Source: Bacillota bacterium (lineage in GTDB: Bacteria; Bacillota; GCA-003054495; Carboxydocellales; JAJZTU01). From it: a stretch of 5,134 bases of DNA. Position numbers and translations under genes: made by a program. The stretch is taken from the NCBI GenBank assembly GCA_021848765.1, contig JAJZTU010000249.1, positions 1 to 5,134 on the forward strand, written 5' to 3'. Positions 1 to 4,828 of this stretch are shown here, piece by piece. The notes below the pieces were generated by a model, which worked only from the letters and a program-made list of their open reading frames with translations, did not search any database and had not been told where the DNA came from. The stretch's first letter is position 1; each line of letters starts with the position of its first letter.

Positions 1-52
1 TTCCGATCTGTTTATTACAGGAAAATTCCTGGCCGGGAGCATTCCTAGCGAT

Positions 53-84
53 AAAAAAGCACATCCAGGTATTTGGATGTGCTT
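53..84 (-). terminator. Intrinsic terminator of the DUF3786 gene
   Basis: A perfect 11-bp inverted repeat (arms 57-67 and 74-84, 6-base loop) reads on the minus strand as a stem followed at once by a run of six T (58-53). This is the classic Rho-independent layout. It begins 55 bases past the stop of the minus-strand gene ending at 140. On the plus strand no T run follows the stem, so it acts in one direction. Seen directly in the sequence; activity is inferred. Confidence 0.85.
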
Positions 85-139
85 CGACGAATCTTTTGGA
101 ATTTCCTTCTATTAGTGTTAACTCTGATTTTGATTTTTG

Positions 140-757
140 TTAAATATTTCTTAACATGGCTTTCATACCCCAAATAATAGTGCTGGAAAGCAGGGCATAA
201 TCCTCAGTGGGCAGGTATGATTTGGCCGAACCATCGAAAAGGACTGTACCGGAGGACGGAAACTCTTCATCTCCTTCCCAGACCACATAAGTTATTGCTA
301 CTTGTGGAAATACCGGAATAGTAACACTGACATCCCCAAATTCCGCACGTTTTCCCCCCATTTTTTCCGCAACCTTAACCAGGTTCCCGGGATTTGCTGA
401 GAAGATATCCAACATTGGTTTTATTGTCCGGCGGGTAAAGGGGTCATTGTAGATAGCTCCATCAGGAAGTTCCTTAAAGGATATCCAATTGTTTTCCAGG
501 GCCTGGCCGTTTGCTGTTGTGAGATAGTGCAGGATTAAGATGCGGTTGGTTATGGATACTTCAGCATCGCTTCCGGAAAAGGTAACCTCACCTTCCGGGT
601 ATTTTACCAGATAGGTTGTCCCCAGGAAAGGCACTTTAAAAATCCGGGCGACTGGATCATATTCCACATTAGCCTTCCAGGCAATCTCCTGAGGATCCTT
701 TTTTTGAAAAATAGTTTTCGCAACTTCCCAGGTTTTATCCAGGTTATAATTAGCCAC
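140..757 (-). CDS. DUF3786 domain-containing protein, function unknown
   Basis: The 205-residue soluble protein has no signal peptide or membrane segment. I recognise it as a DUF3786 family member from the block HYLTTANG (77-84), WISFKELPDGAIYNDPF (91-107), the segment VTIPVFPQVAITYVVWEGDEE (145-165, the WEGDEEFP core at 160-167) and the C-terminal YLPTED (181-186). Length and domain span fit a full-length single-domain protein. The family is found mostly in strict anaerobes and has no established biochemical role, so none is given here. The start is GTG at 755-757, chosen because AGGGGG (765-770) lies 7 bases upstream. The gene is a single unit: an extended -10 promoter sits just upstream and a strong terminator follows. 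It diverges from the MreB gene, sharing a 136-bp control region. No cysteine motif for an Fe-S cluster is present. Confidence 0.85.
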   Translation of the reverse strand: MANYNLDKTWEVAKTIFQKKDPQEIAWKANVEYDPVARIFKVPFLGTTYLVKYPEGEVTFSGSDAEVSITNRILILHYLTTANGQALENNWISFKELPDGAIYNDPFTRRTIKPMLDIFSANPGNLVKVAEKMGGKRAEFGDVSVTIPVFPQVAITYVVWEGDEEFPSSGTVLFDGSAKSYLPTEDYALLSSTIIWGMKAMLRNI

Positions 758-780
758 AGCTATTCCCCCTCTTCACTACA

Positions 781-810
781 ATTATAACACAGGTAAACGA
801 CCCGGTGAAA
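781..810 (-). promoter_or_regulatory. Extended -10 promoter for the DUF3786 gene
   Basis: On the minus strand a perfect TATAAT (781-786) is preceded by TGT, giving the extended -10 form TGnTATAAT (781-789). A weak -35 candidate, TTCACC (805-810), lies 18 bases further upstream. The predicted start near 774 would leave a short leader just holding the AGGGGG ribosome binding site. Seen by consensus match only. Confidence 0.6.
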
Positions 811-823
811 TTACGTTTATTTT

Positions 824-851
824 TTGCGAATGGTGTCCAGCTCTTTATACC
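824..851 (+). promoter_or_regulatory. Possible sigma-A promoter for mreB
   Basis: TTGCGA (824-829) and TATACC (846-851) are separated by 16 bases; each matches the housekeeping consensus at 4 of 6 positions. This is the best plus-strand candidate in the divergent region, but it is weak. The adjacent CATACTAT (851-858) resembles a sporulation sigma-E -10 box, without a convincing -35 partner. Confidence 0.3.
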
Positions 852-860
852 ATACTATTA

Positions 861-878
861 CTAAATTGAACAATTCAG
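861..878 (+). repeat. Imperfect 18-bp palindrome between mreB promoter region and RBS
   Basis: CTAAATTGAACAATTCAG is an inverted repeat with 8 of 9 positions paired and no spacer larger than the central AA. That shape suits a dimeric DNA-binding protein rather than an RNA hairpin. It ends 2 bases before the AAGGAG site (881-886) of mreB, where a bound repressor could block transcription. It is A/T-rich, so chance is possible. Confidence 0.35.
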
Positions 879-893
879 AGAAGGAGATAACTG

Positions 894-1955
894 ATGAAAA
901 GAATTCAAGCCCAATTAGCACCTAAAATCGGTATTGTCAAAGATATTGGAATTGACCTGGGTACAGCCAATACTCTGGTCTACGTAAAAGGTAAAGGTAT
1001 AGTGCTTCATGAACCTTCGGTAGTAGCGGTACGTGCCCATACCGGTGAAATTCTTGCAGTTGGCAGTGAGGCCAAGGAGATGATAGGCCGGACGGCCAAC
1101 AATATTACTGCTATCAGACCACTGAGAGAAGGAGTGATTGCCGACTTTAATACTACCCGCAGCATGTTAAAGTATTTTATTTCCAAAGCCTTAAATGGCC
1201 GGACCTTTTTCCGGCCCAGGGTTTTGATTGGCATTCCTCTGGGGGTTACCCAGGTGGAAAAACGCGCAGTGGTGGAAGCTGCCATCCAGGCAGGAGCCAA
1301 GGAAGCCTATGTGGTGGAAGAACCTGTTGCAGCCGCCTTGGGAGCGGGTCTAAAGGTAAGTGACCCGAAAGGCTGCATGGTAGTCGATATAGGTGGGGGT
1401 ACCACAGAGGTGGCTATTATCGCCATGAATGATGTAATCATTGGCAGGTCCATCCGGATGGGTGGAGACAAAATGAATGTGGCAATTGTCAGGTATTTAA
1501 AACGGAAATATAATTTGGAAATCGGTGAAGGCACAGCGGAAAAGATTAAACAGGATATCGGCTACGCAACAGACCCTCCGGCGGATAAAGGGATTATGGT
1601 CAAGGGCCGCAATCTGGCAACAGGTCTCCCGGTGCGGATTGAAGTGAACGCCGAGGAGATTAGCCTGGCTTTACAGGAAACCATGAACGTGATTACTGAA
1701 GTAGTTCAGACCAGCATTGAAAAAGCTCCTCCTGAACTGGCTTCTGATATCATGGACCGGGGAATGATCCTCGTGGGAGGAGGGGCTCTGATCAAAAACA
1801 TTGATCGCCTGCTGATGAAGCATCTTTCCGTTCCTGTTGTTATCGCCGAAGATCCCCTCACTTGCGTGGTCAGAGGTACCGGGCTGGCCTTAGAGGAACT
1901 CTCCATCCTGCGCCAAGTTGCCACTGATCAGCGTGCGGTCAGCAATTTCAGATAA
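894..1955 (+). CDS. mreB: MreB/Mbl-family rod shape-determining actin homologue
   Basis: MreB forms ATP-dependent filaments on the inner face of the membrane and guides the peptidoglycan elongation machinery. All actin-fold signatures are present: phosphate-1 loop IGIDLGTAN (18-26), the catalytic region VEEPVAAALG (141-150), phosphate-2 loop VVDIGGGTTE (163-172), and adenosine loop LVGGGALIKNI (293-303), followed by AEDPLTCVVRGTG (318-330). The 353 residues are slightly over the usual 335-350, because the N-terminus carries about 12 extra residues before the core and there is a short tail after residue 340. The ATG is supported by AAGGAG (881-886) 7 bases upstream. The text resembles B. subtilis MreB (for example DIGGGTTEVAI and PPELASDIMDRG) a little more than Mbl, but paralogue assignment from memory is uncertain. 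No mreC, mreD or minCD follows; the neighbour is convergent, so this is a stand-alone gene, as is often seen for Mbl-type copies. Confidence 0.93.
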   Translation: MKRIQAQLAPKIGIVKDIGIDLGTANTLVYVKGKGIVLHEPSVVAVRAHTGEILAVGSEAKEMIGRTANNITAIRPLREGVIADFNTTRSMLKYFISKALNGRTFFRPRVLIGIPLGVTQVEKRAVVEAAIQAGAKEAYVVEEPVAAALGAGLKVSDPKGCMVVDIGGGTTEVAIIAMNDVIIGRSIRMGGDKMNVAIVRYLKRKYNLEIGEGTAEKIKQDIGYATDPPADKGIMVKGRNLATGLPVRIEVNAEEISLALQETMNVITEVVQTSIEKAPPELASDIMDRGMILVGGGALIKNIDRLLMKHLSVPVVIAEDPLTCVVRGTGLALEELSILRQVATDQRAVSNFR

Positions 1956-1987
1956 TAAAAAAATGCTTATTGGCCCATCTGGCATTT
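1953..1987 (-). terminator. Likely terminator between convergent mreB and the membrane-protein gene
   Basis: AAATGC/GCATTT arms (1961-1966 and 1982-1987) enclose a 15-base loop. Read on the minus strand, the stem runs into seven consecutive T and then ATTA, starting 23 bases past the stop of the gene ending at 2010. The stem is short and A/T-rich, so it is weaker than the one near position 70. On the plus strand the tail is poor, so its use by mreB is doubtful. Confidence 0.5.
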
Positions 1988-2009
1988 GATGTCGCTTTTG
2001 GATTGATTG

Positions 2010-2390
2010 CTATTTTTGCGGTTGGGGTGAGCGGTATAGCCGTATGGCAATGATTCCGGCAAACATTAAATTGATGGCGGATATTCCCCAGGAATAGTAT
2101 CGCAGGCTGTCATTGGCAAGAAGTGAAAACAAACCGACAATCACAGCTGTCCTGGCAAAAGCCCTTGCTCTGGCCTTGTCCCCGAGGAGTTTTTGCACAC
2201 CCTCCACTACTTTTCCCTTTGGCCTGATGACTGCCGGCAGGAGTGCCACAACCAGCCAAGCAAGCAGAAGCGCCAGATAGATGTTTACCTTGAACTTAAA
2301 CAAAACTGCACCGAGAATGACAAAAAGCAATATGCCGCCTAAGGTACTGCCTATTCGTCCGATAGGCAGATTTCTTTGAATTTTTAACAC
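2010..2390 (-). CDS. Small integral membrane protein of unknown function
   Basis: I do not recognise a family. The 126-residue product is strongly hydrophobic, with four probable membrane helices near residues 15-32, 37-55, 80-93 and 100-118. A basic cytoplasm-like loop (57-80, rich in K and R: RPKGK, DKARARAFAR) sits between helices 2 and 3, and both ends are basic and polar. Under the positive-inside rule both termini and the central loop would face the cytoplasm. There is no signal-cleavage site, no cysteine motif and no catalytic pattern. The start is GTG (2388-2390), supported by GGGAGG (2399-2404) 8 bases upstream. The gene lies downstream of the universal stress protein on the same strand, but a terminator hairpin (2476-2505) and a possible promoter stand between them, so it is probably transcribed separately. 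The clean RBS and flanking signals argue that it is a real gene. Confidence 0.7.
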   Translation of the reverse strand: MLKIQRNLPIGRIGSTLGGILLFVILGAVLFKFKVNIYLALLLAWLVVALLPAVIRPKGKVVEGVQKLLGDKARARAFARTAVIVGLFSLLANDSLRYYSWGISAINLMFAGIIAIRLYRSPQPQK

Positions 2391-2423
2391 GGCTTAAGCC
2401 TCCCTTTTTCTACTCCCAGACTA

Positions 2424-2451
2424 AATATAGATATTTTTAGTATTCCCGCAA
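2424..2451 (-). promoter_or_regulatory. Possible promoter for the small membrane-protein gene
   Basis: On the minus strand TTGCGG (2446-2451) and TATATT (2424-2429) are 16 bases apart, a fair housekeeping-type match placed about 20 bases upstream of the GGGAGG site. The region is very A/T-rich, and a TATAAT at 2461-2466 without a good -35 is an alternative. Confidence 0.35.
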
Positions 2452-2460
2452 TTTTTGCAA

Positions 2461-2505
2461 ATTATAAAACGAAAAAGAGTGCGAAAACGCTCTAATTCGC
2501 ACTCT
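2461..2505 (-). terminator. Intrinsic terminator after the universal stress protein gene
   Basis: A perfect 10-bp stem (arms 2476-2485 and 2496-2505, core GTGCGAA, 10-base loop) is followed on the minus strand by a T-rich tail TTTTCGTTTTATAAT. It lies about 80 bases past the stress-protein stop at 2588 and about 85 bases before the start of the next gene. The loop half-repeats the stem (TTAGAGTGCG and TTAGAGCG), so a shorter alternative hairpin can form. Confidence 0.7.
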
Positions 2506-2587
2506 AAATACTATCTTCCCAAAACAGAAATCCAATTTGTTATTATACTTTTCGGAGTTTTTCGCAACTTGCTTTATACCTGCATTC

Positions 2588-3028
2588 TTACTTTACTATC
2601 AATACAGGGCATTTTGCCAGATGAGAGATACGGTCACTGACACTACCCAACAGGAGTCCTTTGATCTCCCCCAGACCCCTGCTGCCCATGATAATGAGGT
2701 CATAACCTTCTTTTTCCACCATCTCACAGATAATTTGAACCGGATTACCTATCTGTGTCAAAATATCAATACGAAAGTTACCGTCTTTAAACACCGCCTT
2801 AGTTTCATTAATCACCTGGTCGGTCTTCTCTTCGGTCAGGTCTTTAATCACCTGCGGGTCAATAGTCACCTCCAGCATGTAACCATGGGCCAGCACTTCT
2901 TTAGGGATGTCGCTGACATGCAGGATAGTTAAACTACTGAGGGGACTGCGTTCCAACAGCTTCCGGGCATAACGTGCAGCCTTCAGGGAATGTTTGGATC
3001 CGTCTGTTGGCAGAAGAATCTTATCCAT
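2588..3028 (-). CDS. Universal stress protein, UspA family, ATP-binding type
   Basis: This is a single-domain Usp of 146 residues, the usual length, expected to be a cytoplasmic dimer. The N-terminal strand ILLPTDGS (4-11) carries the conserved Asp9 that contacts the nucleotide in ATP-binding members. The hallmark G-2X-G-9X-G-S motif is complete: Gly115, Gly118, Gly128 and Ser129 within MGSRGLGEIKGLLLGSVS (114-131). IGNP (93-96) and the closing strand PVLIV (141-145) also fit. It should therefore bind ATP like MJ0577, rather than be an ATP-free UspA; its target is unknown. The ATG (3026-3028) is backed by GGAGGAGAG-type sequence, with AGGAG (3038-3042) 9 bases upstream. It lies 82 bases after the phosphate permease on the same strand, with a likely promoter of its own and a terminator after it, so it may be expressed both alone and by read-through from pit. 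Confidence 0.93.
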   Translation of the reverse strand: MDKILLPTDGSKHSLKAARYARKLLERSPLSSLTILHVSDIPKEVLAHGYMLEVTIDPQVIKDLTEEKTDQVINETKAVFKDGNFRIDILTQIGNPVQIICEMVEKEGYDLIIMGSRGLGEIKGLLLGSVSDRISHLAKCPVLIVK

Positions 3029-3053
3029 GCAACCACTCTCCTCCCTTTTGGTG

Positions 3054-3069
3054 AGGGGAACAACCCCCT
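3054..3069 (-). other. Short G/C hairpin in the leader of the stress-protein gene
   Basis: AGGGG (3054-3058) pairs with CCCCT (3065-3069) around a 6-base loop. On the minus strand it begins inside the predicted -10 box and ends 9 bases before the ribosome binding sequence. There is no T tract after it, so it is not an intrinsic terminator of pit. It could be an operator at the transcription start or a leader hairpin; chance is also possible. Confidence 0.3.
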
Positions 3070-3097
3070 TATAAATATTTTCGGCAAAAAGTGCTAA
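3068..3097 (-). promoter_or_regulatory. Probable promoter of the universal stress protein gene
   Basis: On the minus strand TTAGCA (3092-3097) and TATAAG (3068-3073) are separated by 18 bases, matching the housekeeping consensus at 4 and 5 of 6 positions. The placement, between the pit stop (3111) and the stress-protein RBS, is right for an internal promoter. Confidence 0.45.
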
Positions 3098-3110
3098 TTT
3101 CCTTCTTTAC

Positions 3111-4103
3111 CTAGTTCCAAGTCATCATCTTGTAAATTATAGCGGCGACTATCCCGGAGGCAGGTATAGTAATAAACCAGGCGGTGATAATCTGGGCCGC
3201 GATACCCCATTTAACTCCTTTGGGACGCTTAGCTGTTCCTACCCCCAGGATTGATGAAGCTACCACATGAGTGGTACTCACCGGCAGGCCTAAGCTGCTG
3301 GCGCTGTAGATAACCAGGGAGGAGGCCAGGTCTGCGGCAAAGCCATTAATTGGTTCAAGGCGAAAAATCCTGGAACCTAGTGTTTTAATGATTCTCCATC
3401 CCCCGGCCAAAGTCCCCAAACCCATGGCTGTAGCACAGGCCAGAATAACCCAAAGGGGCACCTCCATCTGCCTAAGATAACCGCTTCCCATCAAAGCCAT
3501 AGTGATGATACCCATGGACTTCTGGGCATCATTTGAACCGTGGGAAAAAGCCATCAGGCAGGCTGAAAGCACCTGGAGCTTGCGAAACTTATGGTTAATC
3601 CGTCCGGGTGTGGATTTCCGGACTAGCCGGAACAAGGTGAGCATTACCGCCAGGCCAACCCCAAAGCCCAGCATAGGCGAAATGATCAAGCCGGATACTA
3701 TCTGAGTCACTCCCGGCCAATTCAGCACATCCAGTCCGCTGCTTGTACCAACTGCTCCAATTATTCCACCAATTAGAGCATGGGACGAACTGCTGGGTAT
3801 GCCCAGCCACCAAGTGGCCAGGTTCCAGAAAATAGCTCCCAGCAGGGCAGCTACTACCGTGGACTTGGTGACCAGTTCAGGGTTGACCAGTTTTCCACCA
3901 ATGGTCTCTGCCACGGCAGTGCCGGAAAGGGCGCCGGCGACGTTGAGCAAGGCAGCCAAAGCCACAGCAGCGCCAGGAGTAAGGGCTCTTGTTGACACCG
4001 TGGTAGCAATAGCATTTGCGGTGTCGTGAAAGCCGTTGACATAATCAAAGGCCAGCGCCAGTAGCACAATTAGAACCAATAATACCAAGCTGCCCTCATC
4101 CAT
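3111..4103 (-). CDS. pit: PiT-family inorganic phosphate permease
   Basis: This protein carries phosphate, usually as a neutral metal-phosphate complex, across the cytoplasmic membrane using the ion gradient. It belongs to the Pfam PHO4 (PiT) family. The inverted duplicate signatures are both visible: NGFHDTANAIAT (23-34) in the first half and FSHGSNDAQKSMG (186-198) in the second. Each is followed by its matching partner motif: GIPSSSSHALIGG (101-113) and GLPVSTTHVVASSILGVG (272-289). Roughly nine to ten hydrophobic segments span the protein. At 330 residues it is the compact bacterial/archaeal form, without the long central loop of E. coli PitA (about 499). The ATG (4101-4103) lies inside the end of the upstream DUF47 gene (8-base overlap, ATGGATGA), and no good ribosome binding site sits at normal distance, so translation is probably coupled. 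The DUF47 partner supports the phosphate assignment over sulfate, which some PHO4-family members carry. Confidence 0.93.
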   Translation of the reverse strand: MDEGSLVLLVLIVLLALAFDYVNGFHDTANAIATTVSTRALTPGAAVALAALLNVAGALSGTAVAETIGGKLVNPELVTKSTVVAALLGAIFWNLATWWLGIPSSSSHALIGGIIGAVGTSSGLDVLNWPGVTQIVSGLIISPMLGFGVGLAVMLTLFRLVRKSTPGRINHKFRKLQVLSACLMAFSHGSNDAQKSMGIITMALMGSGYLRQMEVPLWVILACATAMGLGTLAGGWRIIKTLGSRIFRLEPINGFAADLASSLVIYSASSLGLPVSTTHVVASSILGVGTAKRPKGVKWGIAAQIITAWFITIPASGIVAAIIYKMMTWN

Positions 4104-4728
4104 ATTTCAAGACCACGCCTTTAAGCAGATCCGCTGCCCGGGCACAGTGATCAAGGGCCTTGGCCAGTTCACCGAAAATCTCTTTCCACTTGACGGTGTC
4201 TAAGTGGTCTTTGTCGTTGAAGAAAAGTACAGCAGCCAGAGCTTCCCGGTAACACCGCTCACCGTTATAGGTGGATTGGCTTACCCGCTCACAGCAGCGA
4301 AACAGGAGTTGGCTATCCTTTTCAACCTTTTTTAGCAGGGATACTGCAAGATTCAAGTCAGTTATTGCGGTAACCAGGTGAATTCCTAACTGCAGCCCTT
4401 CCGGAGTTAAGGGTAACCCGGGTTTTAGCAGAACCAGCAGTTCCAAAATCCCCTGGTTTCGGGTTAACAACCGCTGCAATTCAAAGGCAATATTTCCAAT
4501 ATCTTCTCTGTCCAGGGAGGTAATAAAGGACTTATTTAGTCTAATAATGAGCTCCCCAGTGAGTTTATGCCCCTTGAGGGCCAACTCAGCTGCCTGCACA
4601 GCCGTTCTTTCCAAAACATTTTTGTCCCGCAAAGCCTTCTCCAGACAGTTTCCGCTCCCCTGAACCAGGTTTCCCATCTGCTCTAGCTGGCGCAGAGGAC
4701 CTTCATTGATGGATTTTATCGTCAGCAC
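4096..4728 (-). CDS. DUF47 / PhoU-like accessory protein of the phosphate permease
   Basis: DUF47 proteins are all-helical PhoU relatives commonly encoded next to pit genes and thought to regulate or assist the permease at the membrane. Two family blocks are clear: LNKSFITSLDREDI (64-77) and the C-terminal WKEIFGELAKALDHCARAADLLKGVVLKYG region (181-210). The 210-residue length is normal, and the whole chain is predicted helical without membrane segments. The acidic E-xxx-D motifs that bind metal clusters in PhoU proteins, usually just before each block, look replaced here (KGHKLTGE at 52-59; STYNGERC at 152-159), so metal binding may be reduced or lost. The start is GTG (4726-4728), chosen for AAGGAGG (4738-4744) 9 bases upstream. 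The stop overlaps the pit start by 8 bases. No clear promoter was found in the 100 bases before it, so read-through from the upstream CobO-like gene is possible. Confidence 0.88.
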   Translation of the reverse strand: MLTIKSINEGPLRQLEQMGNLVQGSGNCLEKALRDKNVLERTAVQAAELALKGHKLTGELIIRLNKSFITSLDREDIGNIAFELQRLLTRNQGILELLVLLKPGLPLTPEGLQLGIHLVTAITDLNLAVSLLKKVEKDSQLLFRCCERVSQSTYNGERCYREALAAVLFFNDKDHLDTVKWKEIFGELAKALDHCARAADLLKGVVLKYG

Positions 4729-4752
4729 CCGGTTTCTCCTCCTTCAAGCTCT

Positions 4753-4772
4753 GCTAATATCGGCCTATTAGC
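4753..4772 (-). repeat. Inverted repeat upstream of the DUF47-pit pair
   Basis: GCTAATA and TATTAGC (4753-4759 and 4766-4772) form perfect 7-bp arms around TCGGCC. The element is 8 bases upstream of the AAGGAGG site of the DUF47 gene and 56 bases after the CobO-like stop. No T run follows on the minus strand, so it is not a standard terminator. It could be an operator or a leader hairpin; related A/T-rich words (CCTAATG, CTATTAG) recur next to it. Confidence 0.4.
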
Positions 4773-4828
4773 TTGCCTAATGAGAAGTTATTAAGCATGG
4801 TGCCTGTTTATGCCTATCAGCCAGTACC

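Noticed and set aside
2..115. Open frame on the plus strand at the left edge (about 37 codons), possibly the tail of an upstream gene
   Set aside because: It runs straight through the strong terminator hairpin at 57-84, another frame is equally open to about 142, and no recognisable protein motif appears. The first nine bases may also be adapter.
851..858. Sigma-E-type -10 box as a defined mreB promoter
   Set aside because: CATACTAT fits, but no -35 resembling the sigma-E consensus lies at the right distance; kept only as a speculative remark.
1007..1924. Three minus-strand open frames inside mreB
   Set aside because: They lie opposite a full-length, motif-complete MreB gene and show no RBS or family resemblance.
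2455..2640. Plus-strand open frame of 61 codons beginning with TTG
   Set aside because: It covers the terminator hairpin and then the antisense of the stress-protein 3' end, has no RBS, and its K/R-rich start only reflects A-rich intergenic DNA.
2537..2932. Plus-strand open frame of 131 codons
   Set aside because: It is antisense to the clear universal stress protein gene with its complete ATP-binding motif; the histidine- and phenylalanine-rich translation is a shadow.
3502..4069. Several open frames on both strands inside the phosphate permease gene
   Set aside because: All are alternative-frame shadows of the PiT coding sequence, whose motifs are intact on the minus strand.
4745..4828. 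Pho-box-like A/T-rich repeats and a tandem TGCCT (10-bp period) upstream of the DUF47 gene
   Set aside because: The TTAATA/TCATTA words do not keep the TT(A/T/C)A(C/T)A spacing of known PhoP sites, and two copies of TGCCT are too short to be meaningful.
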